A stretch of DNA of 64,000 nt from Alternaria dauci (GCF_042100115.1 NC_091280.1:1302001-1366000), one strand, 5' to 3'. Positions 45,467 to 55,828 are shown, numbered from the stretch's first letter. Program-made: numbers and translations. The notes: generated from the sequence alone by a model not told the origin.

Positions 45467-47356
45467 ATGACTTCGAGTGAGCTGCCTCCTACACCATCGT
45501 TCATGTTTCGCTCCCGGCTCACTGACCTGCCAGTCTTCCGCATCGTCCTCCGGGATACCAAGCGCTACGATACGTACGCGTTCCGTGAGTTTGACCTGCC
45601 GCTCAACACAGAGTTCCCCATTGGCCGGGCCTCGAGCAACATCTCAAAGAAAGACCTCATGGCCGCACCCCACAACGCCTACATAGACAGCCCCGTCATC
45701 TCCCGCCAGCACGCCGTCCTGTCCGCCAACTCCACCAGCGGTGTTCCCCAAGTCTACATCACCGACAAGGGCTCCATGCACGGCACCACCGTAAACAACC
45801 AAAGGCTGCCTGCCAACAAGCCGACCAAGTTGAGTGTTGGAGATGTGCTGCAGTTCGGCACTGACGTCAACCGCAATGAGGGTACGTCCTCTCGTAGGCC
45901 CTCCATACCGCCCCTTGGCCAAGCTTCTGAGCTGACACTGCCTTGCACAGAGTTCTTCGTAGCCCGCACCTACACCTTTGAGTCGCAGCTTTCACGTCCA
46001 TTCTCTCTCGGCTTCACTGTCCCTGACCCTGAGAGCGACGACGAGGAAGTCGCCGAGCGTCGAGGCAGCCAGATCGACCCCTTCGTCATCGACGACTCCG
46101 ACGCTGCCGAAGACCAGTCTGAGCAAGATGACAACGAGGTCACGATGATGATGCAACAGGTCCTCCACCAAACCGAGTCCGGTCCCTCCTTCGATCCCGC
46201 TCAGGACGAGTACCCTGAGTCTGCATTGCGTACTACCATTTCCAACCAAGACTGCGATGATGAGGACAGGCGAGATGATTCGCCTGTGCCAGCCAGCCCC
46301 GACGCATCCAACCATGGGGAAGACGACGACGCTGTCGGCACCGAATCGGATAGCGAGGGTGCAAGTATTGGTAGCTCAGAAATCATGTCCGACTCTGAGC
46401 CAGAGATTGGAGATTCCGAAGACGAGGACATGGACGAGACGGACCATAACAAGCCCACCGCATCTTCATTCACCCAAGGGAACCAGTCCTCTGGCAATGC
46501 TGCCATCTCTCACATGCTTGAGTGCTCTTTGCCAACCCAGCCTACTATTTCGCTCCGGGACGTCTATGCGTTAAATGATGCAGCCAACAGTCAAGCCTCC
46601 CTGCCACGTATCCACATGTTTGGCATGCAGGGTTCCAACAGCAACGTGTGTGCAGAGAGCGCACCGCCACCCCTACCACCACGTCCCTCGACTTCCAGAG
46701 TAGCTCCTTGGTGCAACTCGTCCTATCCCGCCTTCCCATCGCAGAACGATCTCCAAGATTGGTACTCTGCTGAGGACATGTCGCAGCCAAACTACCTAGG
46801 CACAAACTTCGGCGACCGACCTTCTCTGTTCAGTCCGGCGCCCCCTCCTCCAGTACCAGAGTCTGCCGAGACTCGTGTTCCCATGTACCATTTCAGTAGC
46901 TGCGCTACCCAGTCGGTCCAAGCAAACCGACTTCAAACACCTCCGCCTATGCCCGCGACAGACGTCGAGACCTCCACACCACTGCAGCCAGGTCGTCGAA
47001 CCAAGGTCTCCATTGAAGAGATAGTCGAGGAGCAGCCGCCCACGCCTGAATCTGTGAACAACCTGAAGCGCAAGGCCGATGTGCTTGAGACAGAGGAGCC
47101 GGTAGTGGCTTTGGATGAGACACCCAAAGTCATCATCGGTACCGAGAATGCAGACCCAGAATCTACAGTTGCTGTTCCAGCCGCCGATGCCGCTGCCATC
47201 CAGACAGCTGCAGTCATTGCCCAGCGCCCCAAGAAGACTCCTCGCTCTGTTCTCAGCAAGGTGCTCGACAAGGCTGCCTACCCTCTGCTGGGCGCCACTG
47301 GTGCCGTCGTTTCTTTCGCTCTTCTTTCTACTCTTCCCGATACCTTCTTTGTCTAG
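45467..47356 (+). CDS. FHA-domain protein with a C-terminal membrane anchor
   Basis: Phosphothreonine-binding FHA domain at residues about 25-160: G53-R54, S79-R-Q-H82 and G-T-T-V-N (106-110) are the classic ligand-contact positions. A 69-nt GT-AG intron (45882-45950, CTGAC branch) is very probable, since its removal restores the FHA end N-E-E-F-F-V-A-R. It is a multiple of three and stop-free, so the unspliced frame is also open; spliced length is 606 residues, unspliced 629. The middle is acidic and Ser-rich with poly-Pro stretches (PPPLPPRPS). The C terminus has one hydrophobic span (PLLGATGAVVSFALLSTL) and few residues after it, a tail-anchor layout. FHA plus tail anchor recalls Far9/Vps64/SLMAP, but no coiled coil is seen, so orthology is not claimed. 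Confidence 0.87.
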   Translation: MTSSELPPTPSFMFRSRLTDLPVFRIVLRDTKRYDTYAFREFDLPLNTEFPIGRASSNISKKDLMAAPHNAYIDSPVISRQHAVLSANSTSGVPQVYITDKGSMHGTTVNNQRLPANKPTKLSVGDVLQFGTDVNRNEGTSSRRPSIPPLGQASELTLPCTEFFVARTYTFESQLSRPFSLGFTVPDPESDDEEVAERRGSQIDPFVIDDSDAAEDQSEQDDNEVTMMMQQVLHQTESGPSFDPAQDEYPESALRTTISNQDCDDEDRRDDSPVPASPDASNHGEDDDAVGTESDSEGASIGSSEIMSDSEPEIGDSEDEDMDETDHNKPTASSFTQGNQSSGNAAISHMLECSLPTQPTISLRDVYALNDAANSQASLPRIHMFGMQGSNSNVCAESAPPPLPPRPSTSRVAPWCNSSYPAFPSQNDLQDWYSAEDMSQPNYLGTNFGDRPSLFSPAPPPPVPESAETRVPMYHFSSCATQSVQANRLQTPPPMPATDVETSTPLQPGRRTKVSIEEIVEEQPPTPESVNNLKRKADVLETEEPVVALDETPKVIIGTENADPESTVAVPAADAAAIQTAAVIAQRPKKTPRSVLSKVLDKAAYPLLGATGAVVSFALLSTLPDTFFV

Positions 47357-47926
47357 GCTGCAATGGGCGCACTGCCCATGACAGCCCAGCATATTCCTCA
47401 AAGGCGTACAGGGTGGGTCCAGGTGTACATGGTGGGGCGATACTAGGATCATAGTATCAGTGGGGCATGTACTGGTTATGGCGGTCAATGCTCATGGCGT
47501 TTCGAGCAGCGCCGGAAGAGTCGGGTTCTGCGCTATGGGTGGTATATGCTTCCGGTTTGGGTGGCGTTCTGATTTTTCGGCTTCATGACACGACATCATG
47601 CATAACCCTACTTTCCCTAGTCACGATAATGAGATTTATGCCACGAATGATACAAATCCTCTTAAACAAGCATGGGTTTTGAGTGATGCAAAAGTGTCCA
47701 GTAGGTTCATGTGTTATCTGTCGCGTTGCTACCTGTGAAAGTTCATCGAAAACGCTTGCACTCAAGCGTGAGGCGCGAGGAGCTTGACAACGACCTGGTC
47801 TTCGTGCAAATCCCGATCACAGGAACTACAAGTTGCTCAAAGATCAATCACAGACCCTCTGACGCTTCGTATAGTTCATCTGAAATCGTTGAGGTGCTCT
47901 CAGGGCTATATCAATCGCTACCTCCC
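47357..47926. other. convergent 3' flanks
   Basis: Between the FHA gene and the rhodopsin-like gene. Nothing seen beyond presumed 3' UTRs. Confidence 0.5.
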
Positions 47927-49003
47927 TCATCTATCATGGCCCGCAGTAGCTGTTTTACCCAGCTCTACAGTGTCTTCGTCATTTTGGTCAGACCGCGGTA
48001 GCACCCCCATCACCCTGCGCCTTATCCTTGTTGAGACATACGTCCACAGTGGCTTGTATATGGGGATACTAGCACACACAATGGCCGTACATAGATGAAT
48101 AGTCGTCCAGAGTTCTGCTTGGTGATAGTAGACTGTAAGCCAATGAGTAAAGCGCCACCATCCACGAGTTCCCATAAACGTACCTTCATGCGGATCTACA
48201 ATCTCCATTCTCAGAGCACTAGTAACAATGACGAACCCGCCTAGTGCGAATAGAGATGCGACGCCAATCTTTGTCCGCATGGGCATCTGAAGCGTCAGCA
48301 CCGTTCGTATAGGCAAAAGGAGAATAGCTACATCCGTCAGCACATTTACAATGAGAACGGTATATACCAACGCTGTCCAATTCCCGCATTTGGCGCCCTC
48401 GTGCTGCTCTTCTGGTATCCAAATGAGCTTGAGTGGCCGGCAGATGCATAGGAGGCCCACCACGGCGGATAGCAGCCACGTCGATGCAAAGGCCATGAGC
48501 CCTAGCGATATGTCCCGATGGAAGTTGCTGGCGAAGAAGATCCGGCGGTAGAAGAGGAGGATTGACATCTTGCATGTGTATTGAGCGGTCATGGCGAGCA
48601 TGATGGCTCCAAACATGGCCTTTGGTAGATATGATCAGTAGACGTCAGATTGTAGATGTGGCGGCGATACTCACCTTGCGGTATATTTGCGAAGGCACGA
48701 TGGCTTCTCCATCCGACATAATCTCCGAGTCTTCCATGTGGGAATGCATAAAATTGGTAAAGAGCTCTACATCAGTCAGTGTATTTCCGTTATATGCAAG
48801 CAGAAAGACTTGCCTTGTAGGGCAGTCGCAATGGCGCCATAGTAGAACAGCAGGGTCAGAAGGATAAACACGTCATCCGATTTGATACCCTGTTTCGTCT
48901 CCATCTTGACGAATATGCGAGTCGCGACTGCGACGCCTGCCATTATTGCGCTGGTGAGGTGGGCGATGAAAAGCTCGGCGTGGTGGGAACTGAGACCGAA
49001 CAT
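47927..49003 (-). CDS. seven-helix fungal rhodopsin-like integral membrane protein
   Basis: Four exons: 49003-48814, 48766-48675, 48619-48184 and 48132-47927; 307 residues. Seven hydrophobic segments can be counted, with the family landmarks V-A-T-R-I-F-V-K, the K-S-D-D before helix 2, Y-T-C-K-M-S-I-L-L-F-Y-R-R in helix 3, and A-E-L-W-T-T-I in helix 7. This is the large fungal-specific rhodopsin-domain family found in plasma membranes and near secondary-metabolite clusters; molecular function is generally unknown. Intron 1 uses a GC donor (AAG|GCAAGT), and intron 3 (51 nt) is stop-free and a multiple of three. It precedes the lactonase cluster by about 1.1 kb and might or might not belong to it. 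No CFEM domain. Confidence 0.85.
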
Positions 49004-50131
49004 TATGGCGGTAAGATACCAAGGTTCGTCAACGTTTGTAGTTGTAAGGCTGTGAGACCGGATTCCAAGGCGGTTGAAAAGGGTAGAGGTGGTGCAAAAA
49101 GGTGCGGTATATTTACAGGCGGCGGAGTGTAAAGAGAAGGAAAGTGACGCAACGGTATATCCGCGAACCCGCCTGAGTAGTGTGACGGGTAGAGTCAAGG
49201 TTGAGAAGCAGCAGAAGAAGTAGCTTCTGGTAAGACTTCAGTAGAAAACGGTGTTGCAAGCAAAGAACAATTCGACTAGCATGCAGGGTTCAGCGGGCAG
49301 AACGCGCCTTCCCAGTGACGCTCTTTTCGTTTGCTGAAAATCTCTATCCTCACTGACTGACAATTTCATTCCCGTCACCCTCACTTTTCATTCTTCACTT
49401 TCACTATTTGCTTACTACTAGCTCTACAGAGCCGCGATTGCAGTATAAATGCGACTTGTGTGTATTTGGGTAGAATAGAAAACAGGGCTGACTGGGTGTC
49501 GTTATACATTACCTGGGTATCTTCGTCGTTAAATATATATTTGTAAGTGACCCGTCTTGTCTGTCGATCAGCATAGACAACAGAATGGCTACTCTGCAAA
49601 TCTGCATTTTTCTATCTCGTCCCAAAGTGTTGCGTTGACTTGCTCGATGACAGATTCATCCTCAGAGACGTAGAATGCCACTGAAATGGCTGGTCACGCT
49701 CGACGCACCTATGTAACGCTTTCTTCGACTTGCCGAGCTTTCTGTGTATTGTGTCCAGGTTGAGTCTTCTCCAGCGCAGTCCTTCATTGTTACTTTCACT
49801 GTCGTAACCGCTACTATTGTTGTTCATGCCTTCGTCATCGATTTGTGGAACGGCGGCTCGGGGTCGCGGTGTTGCTCCGCTTATTCGCTTTCATATATTG
49901 GACACCATCGTCGACTTCAAAAACTACACCTACCTATAGGACGTCAGTAGATGTCTCGCATGCAGCTCGTACACAGGCCCATTTTTATATGGCGTATCAT
50001 GTTTTGCGGAAGTCGTGAGTGCTGTGTTTCATGGAGGGCAGTTGGGTCTCGAGAACAACAAGAACGACAGCACGTTGTTTATGTACTTACGATGCGCCTC
50101 GAAGACTAATTTGCCTTATGTGATGTATTAT
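49004..50131. other. intergenic, 1.1 kb
   Basis: 5' flank of the rhodopsin-like gene and 3' flank of the first lactonase gene. Short open frames only; no gene called. Confidence 0.5.
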
Positions 50132-51097
50132 TCATAAGTGACCCGGCAGAAATCTCTCCTTGTTCGCCTCTGCCCACGCTTTATCGTGTGCAACTATAAC
50201 CTCGACCTGCACCTCTCCATCACCTTCTTCTTTCACGTTGCCCTGCTTTAAGAACCTTGCGATCCTTTCCACAGTAGCTGCTGCCGCATCTGTGTCAGCA
50301 TGTACACTCCTCAAGCCACCCTTGCCATCGTCATAAAGCGCGATACCCTTCTCACCACTCAAAATCCGTGGGTCATGGCAGCAGTCGCCGCCGAGGTACA
50401 CCCATTTCTTTGGCCCTATGCGAGCGAGGATATTGACGTGTCCGAAGAGGTGACCTGGCGCATCGATGACATATAATGATCCGTCTCCATAGAAGTCTAC
50501 CGTAGCAGGGAAGCCTGCTAATGGTTTCCACTCGAATTGCACCAGTTGGTTCTTGAACGCCCGCGGCGCTTCTTCCTTGCGGACTGGAGGCAGCTCGCTC
50601 GTTCGATCATCCGGCAACTCATCGGGGTTGAAGATTTCAGCTGGATAAAGCGGCCCACCACCATTCGCAAGAAGATGCATAGTTCCACTTCCGACGATAA
50701 ATTGCGCTTTTGCAAAATCGCTGGGCGTGCCAACGTGATCCCAATGCACATGACTCAGCATCACGGTTTCCACATCTTTTGGGTCTACACCACCCTTTCG
50801 TAGACTATCGGCCACATCTGGGCTGACACTGGTTGGCTGGCGTTGAGCGATGTGATGTTGCTGTGCTTCTCGATAGCCGGTGAGATCGCGTTTAAGGCCA
50901 AGATCAAAGACGAGCTTGGATGAACCATGTCGAATAAGAAAGGAGATAGAAGGAACTGTTGCACGTCTCTCTGGATCGGCATCTGTGACGAAGAGCTTCT
51001 CAGGAAGCGTAAGCTGACCGGCTTCTAGGGCTGATATAGTAACATAGGTTTGAGCACGGGCTGGTGCTGGAAGAACGACGACATCGCTGAGCGTCAT
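50132..51097 (-). CDS. metallo-beta-lactamase-fold hydrolase (lactonase-like), copy 1
   Basis: 321-residue hydrolase of the MBL superfamily, predicted to open a lactone or lactam ring using two metals. The primary metal motif H116-V-H-W-D-H121 is complete. Further ligands are seen in APGHLFGH, the Asp of GGDCCHD and the His of IVAHD. The set resembles N-acyl-homoserine lactonases and fungal lactam/lactone hydrolases such as the benzoxazolinone gamma-lactamase (FDB1/MBL1) of Fusarium. No signal peptide, so it is probably cytosolic. Single exon. The start at 51097 is chosen for alignment with copy 2 at 58022, giving equal lengths; upstream in-frame ATGs exist. It shares a 271-bp divergent promoter with the alcohol dehydrogenase. 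Confidence 0.92.
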   Translation of the reverse strand: MTLSDVVVLPAPARAQTYVTISALEAGQLTLPEKLFVTDADPERRATVPSISFLIRHGSSKLVFDLGLKRDLTGYREAQQHHIAQRQPTSVSPDVADSLRKGGVDPKDVETVMLSHVHWDHVGTPSDFAKAQFIVGSGTMHLLANGGGPLYPAEIFNPDELPDDRTSELPPVRKEEAPRAFKNQLVQFEWKPLAGFPATVDFYGDGSLYVIDAPGHLFGHVNILARIGPKKWVYLGGDCCHDPRILSGEKGIALYDDGKGGLRSVHADTDAAAATVERIARFLKQGNVKEEGDGEVQVEVIVAHDKAWAEANKERFLPGHL

Positions 51098-51368
51098 GGT
51101 GGACGACACAAGAAGGGCTTGGTAGTTTCGCAGATACTGAAGATGCTTCGATGGTGTCAGCGACCGCATCGCAGTCGGAGAAGCCGCTTGCTTGCATCTC
51201 ACCCTGCGGCCCCACCCCACCTCTTCACTACCCCACATGCGGGGTTGGCTCTCCTGACAGAATGGTCTGCCAGAGGTTCAATCGGCCATGGCGTGCGCGT
51301 ACACCACAAAACCATAAGCGAACACAAGCTTGCTACGTCGTGTCAATCTGGAAAGCTTTCAACACATA
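51098..51368. promoter_or_regulatory. divergent promoter of lactonase copy 1 and alcohol dehydrogenase
   Basis: Contains four matches to the CreA consensus SYGGRG within 35 bp: CCCCAC at 51210-51215, 51215-51220 and 51231-51236 (reverse strand) and GCGGGG at 51239-51244. The last two form the inverted pair ACCCC-N6-GGGGT. GCCCCACCCC at 51209-51218 is the exact reverse complement of a decamer in the promoter at 57801. Consistent with carbon catabolite repression or a shared pathway factor; binding is untested. Confidence 0.55.
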
Positions 51369-52514
51369 ATGTCTTTTACTCAACCCAAAACGATGCAAGC
51401 GCAATATCTGGAAGCGTATAAGGAACCATACAAGCTGAGATCGGTTCCAATTCCTCAGCCTTCTGAGGCGCACGATATCCTCATTCGAGTAGATGCTGCT
51501 TCGTATTGCCATACCGACCATGTTCTTGCAAACGGACAGATGCCTGGACTGCCAAAGTCGTTCCCACACATTGGGTGCCACGAGTTCGCCGGAACGGTAG
51601 TGTCGCACTCCAAAAGGCCTAGCAAAGAGGCCAGCGCATTTGAAATCGGCGCGAGAGTTGGCGTACCAGGTCGCTCATTCCATTCTTGTGGTGACTGCTT
51701 CGAATGCAGGAACGAACGCGCGGCGGATCCAGTTGCGATGGATGAGGGAGGTTATTCGGTGAATTGCGTTAATGCGGAGAACAATGGGCTGAGTAAAGAC
51801 GGAGGGTTTGCGGGGTATGCTGTGGTCGATGCAAGGCAGTTGGCACCCATACCGGACAACCTAACAGCAGTGGAGACTGCACCGCTGATGTGCGCCGGCG
51901 TGACTATATACGGAGCGCTCAAGAGAAGTGGGCTGAGGCAAGGTGACAGAGTCGGTATCTTGGGAGCTGGTGGCGGACTTGGACATCTGGGATTACAATA
52001 TGGTGTTAAGATGGGTTACAAAGTGCTGGGGATCGAGGCAGCAGATGAGCCTCTAAAGCTTGCAGAACAGGTCGCTTCAAGACTCGATCCAAAACCGGAC
52101 ATTGTGGATGCCCGAAACAGGAGAGCCGCAGACGTCCAGGAGATTGGTGGTCAGGACGGCAAGAAATCCCTTGGAGAGATGGGGCTAGACGCAGTGATTG
52201 TGTTGCCCGAAAGCCAAGCAGCCTTTGACTATGGCATGGCGCTACTCAAATCACATGGGACGTGTGTTGTTGTGTCATTCCCGGAGGAAGGGTTCCATGT
52301 CAACTCGCGAGACATTGTTTTTCGTGACATCAGGATCATTGGCAGTCTGGTAGGGAGCAACAAAGTGCTTCGTGAGATGCTTGAGTTTTCTGCAGAACAC
52401 GGTATCCGCGCATTATCGACTTCATTTCCTTTGGAGAAGTTGAACGAGCTTGTGTCCGAATACCTCAAGGCCCAGGGTGGAAAGTTGGTAGTAGATATGT
52501 CTCTTAAGGCGTAG
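51369..52514 (+). CDS. zinc-dependent alcohol dehydrogenase
   Basis: Medium-chain dehydrogenase of 381 residues, likely oxidising an alcohol produced in the neighbouring pathway. Catalytic zinc ligands are C47 (SYCHTD), H71-E72 and probably C175 (PLMCAG). The usual GHE is GCHE here. The structural-zinc cysteines are C107, C110 and C113, but the fourth (C133) is 20 residues on rather than the usual 8, an inserted loop. Cofactor motif GAGGGLGH at 199-206. Single exon; the ATG at 51369 is preferred over the in-frame one at 51330 because the N terminus then fits the family. Divergent from lactonase copy 1 and convergent with the regulator gene. Distinct from the ADH at 20285. Confidence 0.93.
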   Translation: MSFTQPKTMQAQYLEAYKEPYKLRSVPIPQPSEAHDILIRVDAASYCHTDHVLANGQMPGLPKSFPHIGCHEFAGTVVSHSKRPSKEASAFEIGARVGVPGRSFHSCGDCFECRNERAADPVAMDEGGYSVNCVNAENNGLSKDGGFAGYAVVDARQLAPIPDNLTAVETAPLMCAGVTIYGALKRSGLRQGDRVGILGAGGGLGHLGLQYGVKMGYKVLGIEAADEPLKLAEQVASRLDPKPDIVDARNRRAADVQEIGGQDGKKSLGEMGLDAVIVLPESQAAFDYGMALLKSHGTCVVVSFPEEGFHVNSRDIVFRDIRIIGSLVGSNKVLREMLEFSAEHGIRALSTSFPLEKLNELVSEYLKAQGGKLVVDMSLKA

Positions 52515-52667
52515 TTCGAGTAATAGAGTAGATCCACGTCACCCATCTCCACCAGTCCAAGAGGACTCTTTTGTACCTAATATAGTGCCAAAAGAGTACC
52601 ATGATAGGCAACAGGGGCCATGTCTGGAGGAATATCAATCCTTGAGTGGCCAGCTTAACACAGCTGC

Positions 52668-55339
52668 TCACCCTGACTTCAGCATGTCGGCGTACAAATT
52701 GAGAGAGCTTCCGATGATATCAACTATGGCCCACGTTTGAGAGCCTTTGAAGATCATCGCCCAGACCCTGAGCACTCCTGCACTTAAGTGTCGCGTAAAG
52801 TTGGGTGAGCTGGGCGTAACATCGGCTGGTATGGCAAACTCGGTTTCATCCAACATGCTCTTCACTATCGCAAGAATTTTGTGCTCATCTTCCGTGACCG
52901 GCGGGTCTGCTTCTGGTACTGACAGCGCCTCAAGCCATTTACTCATGAGGTAGGCGCACTCAAGCGTACACAAGCAGTGTTGAATGCTCCAGATGAAAAA
53001 CTGCGTCTTAGCCACAAGACGGTATCCTATCTTGATGGGTATAGAAAGTGCGTGAGCCGAGTGCAGCACTGCTCTTGTGATCTTCAGTGAGCGTCTTATT
53101 GCAGGTCCGGCGCGGAAAGCATTGGCAATCAGCAAAGGATCCCTTGTTTCTAAAGCCCTGCCTGCTGTGTCTACGTATAGACGGATATAGGCCAGGCGGA
53201 GTAGGGCTGTTGAATTGAAAGCGACCGGACCGTTCTGAGACAAAGGGTCCAGCGAGGATTCAGGGTTTTGACGCCACCCAATCTGCCAGTTCCGCAAAGC
53301 GTTCTCGAGCGACGCGACATCCTCTGTACTGAGATCGCCAGGCCCTTCGAAGCGGCAGCGAGCCACTTGCCGTAGGAAGAAAATATGTTGTATAAGCGCA
53401 TGAATCAAAGCGTAATTCCCGGATGAAGAACTGCACTCTGTAACATCTCTGCCGTCTTTCGTGAACAAGCGTTTTAATGCATCCTGAAATAAGACTTCCG
53501 GTGCGCCTTTTTTCCTAGCTTCCCTCCACAGAGCTTCTGTAGGCGCCTTGAACTCTGCTGCACTACACGGTAATGGTAACTTTACCTCGCTCGTTAGCAT
53601 GAATGGTGGAATGTTATAGACAATGCAATGTAGGTTGGAGAAGCCATAAACAATAAACTTGGTCCTCTTGGTCCTCTTGGTCGTTTCACGGCGGACCCAA
53701 TCCGGCCAGGATAAGTTCTCATGAAGACATTCAGTCTCTAGCCCATCATCGCGAATGAGGGTAGCTAAGATGCTCTGAATTGCGAGCGCTTCTCTGAGAA
53801 TTTCCTTGTGCTTGGCCCAGGTACACAGTGCCATCAGCAGAAGTAGGGCTTGCGCGCTTTGTATGAGATCTTCTCCAAGGGCAGGGCCATCAATGTCAGA
53901 TGGCAGACCCAGAGGTCCTGAAACAGAGCCCTTCCGACTGGGACTATGTGCGTCATTTTGGTGGTTGTGTGGTGACGAGCGATCTGACTCAGAATAACGT
54001 TGAAGCTGGACCAAACGCGAATCGCGCTTCTTGATACGGTGCGTCGCAATCGCTTTGCTTACGTTGAACAGCTCAACACCCTTTTCGCCTTCGAAGGTGT
54101 ATTGCGCACCAACAGCTGCCAGTGCTAAGAGTAGCTCAATTGAGCATGTCTCCACTGACATGGTGGGTATGTGGAGAAAAGGCATGTGCTCATGGAATCC
54201 GTTGATATACGCAGCGATATACCTGCACAGCGCCAATCGGGTAGGTAGGACAAAGTCGCTAGGTATGACGGCAGAAAATTGATGCAGCATTTCGATGATA
54301 CTTTGCCGGTCCTGATGTGAAATGTCTGCAAAGCATCGTTTACGTGAGGATCGATCTTCCGGTTGCAAAGAAGGGAATCGGGAACCGAACCGCGATAGCG
54401 AAGGTGGCTCATCCAATTGGGTAGGTCTCCAGCCAGGCGTGGGCGCTGTTGTTCTATCCGGCTCAGTCAACACTTGCTGACCGTAGCCGAAAGAGTCTGG
54501 CGAGAAGAAAGGCATGGGCTGTTCGGTATTGATCCAGGACGCGAAATGGTATGAGTTTAGGGGTTCACTATCAAGAAATGAAGTGAGACTGTCAAGTGAC
54601 TCGCCAAATGTCGACCCGTAGTTCTGACCAGAAGGCTCCGCAAGCATTATTGAAGGTGGCACTTCGACCGACGCAGCGATAGTACCAGTATGCGCAGGCA
54701 TTGGTGTCTGCATCGCATTATGAGATGAATGATTTGCCATGTTACCCTGTAGAGCTTGGTACTCAGCTGCCATTGACAGGGCTGTCAAAGAACAGCCACT
54801 GTCTTGCCCAAATGCCAAAGAAGCGTGTGACATTGCTGACTGGTGTTGAGACGATGGCATGTCCGAGATGAGAGGTGAGGACATCATGCTGGGTATCTCC
54901 GGCACTGGACGTCCAGCATCGAAACTCGACCGCATACGCTTGTGTGGCCGAGTTTCGACCGAGGTGAATGTACTTTCAGCCGAGGTATGTTGATTATTCT
55001 GCTGGCCAGTCTGCTCTTTGCGGTGTGTGAGTCGCTCATGGCGGACGAGCAGATCACTTCAATGCAGTCTTTAGCCAACGCTTCGCGTAAACACAAGCCT
55101 GTCATACCTGCGTGTGAATGAATAATTGCACTCTGAGCAGCTGAAGGGTTTCACACCGCTGTCTTAATGCACGTCAGATATAAGTTGCGATACAAGTCGC
55201 ACGACTTACGAATGCGCTCATGGCGCTGCAGATGCTCGAGTCTAGCAAAGGCTCGTTGGCAGTGAGGGCATTGAAAACGCTTTTCCTTCTTCCCAGGCTG
55301 AGCTTGCGCGACTTGCTCTTTGCTGGTAGCGGACTCCAT
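52668..55339 (-). CDS. C2H2 zinc-finger transcription factor with fungal_trans domain
   Basis: Likely pathway-specific nuclear regulator. Exons 55339-55210, 55162-55108 and 55056-52668 (introns of 47 and 51 nt, all frames join); 857 residues. Two tandem C2H2 fingers are assembled only after splicing: C24-x2-C27 ... H40-x3-H44 and C52-x2-C55 ... H68-x4-H73. A Ser/Gln/Met-rich activation-type region follows, then the fungal-specific regulatory domain (ALCRYIAAYINGFHEHMPFLH onward, about residue 330 to the C terminus). This two-finger plus Fungal_trans layout is well known in ascomycetes. It sits inside the cluster, so cluster regulation is the obvious inference. A 9-bp triplicated microrepeat encodes K-R-T-K-R-T-K. 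No truncation seen. Confidence 0.93.
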
Positions 55340-55828
55340 CAAGGACCAATGCCGCCGCTGCCACTCACACAAGACCCAGTCGCGAAAGGCTTGGTAAGTG
55401 TTACCCAGATTTTGAAGCAGCTTGAGTAGCCAAACAAAGGTTGGAGACTGCAAGTGGTGTTTGACAAGGTCGGAGAAGGGTTGTGGGATTGTGGGGAAGA
55501 GACGGCAGCGCGGAGACGCGACGGTTCATATGCGGGGTCTGGAAAGAAGCGGGAAAGCGGCCAATCATCACGTTTGTGACATGCGCCCGCAACCCGAGGT
55601 TCACGTATCATGATGGACAAGATTGGATGAAGCACGGATTGTCCGACAGTGTTCTGCAAAGGGGGAAGGTATTGTGAGTGTTCGTATGCGTGTGGCTATA
55701 GCGATCATCGTATATTCCATCCCAACCCGGACCGGATCCTCTCGGGTGCCACGTTCCCGGCCACCCAGCCACATCCAGGGCTGCCACGCGATCTGACGCG
55801 ACGCGTTCCTATCACCACTCGACCATCG
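55340..55828. promoter_or_regulatory. upstream region of the cluster regulator
   Basis: Lies between the regulator start and the 3' end of the CMD gene. Carries GTGGGG at 55491-55496 and GCGGGGT at 55532-55538, the latter heptamer also present in both divergent promoters of the cluster. Confidence 0.4.

Noticed and set aside
51268..51290. B-box-like GAGGTTCAATCGG in the lactonase/ADH promoter
   Set aside because: No matching stem or A-box; a chance match.
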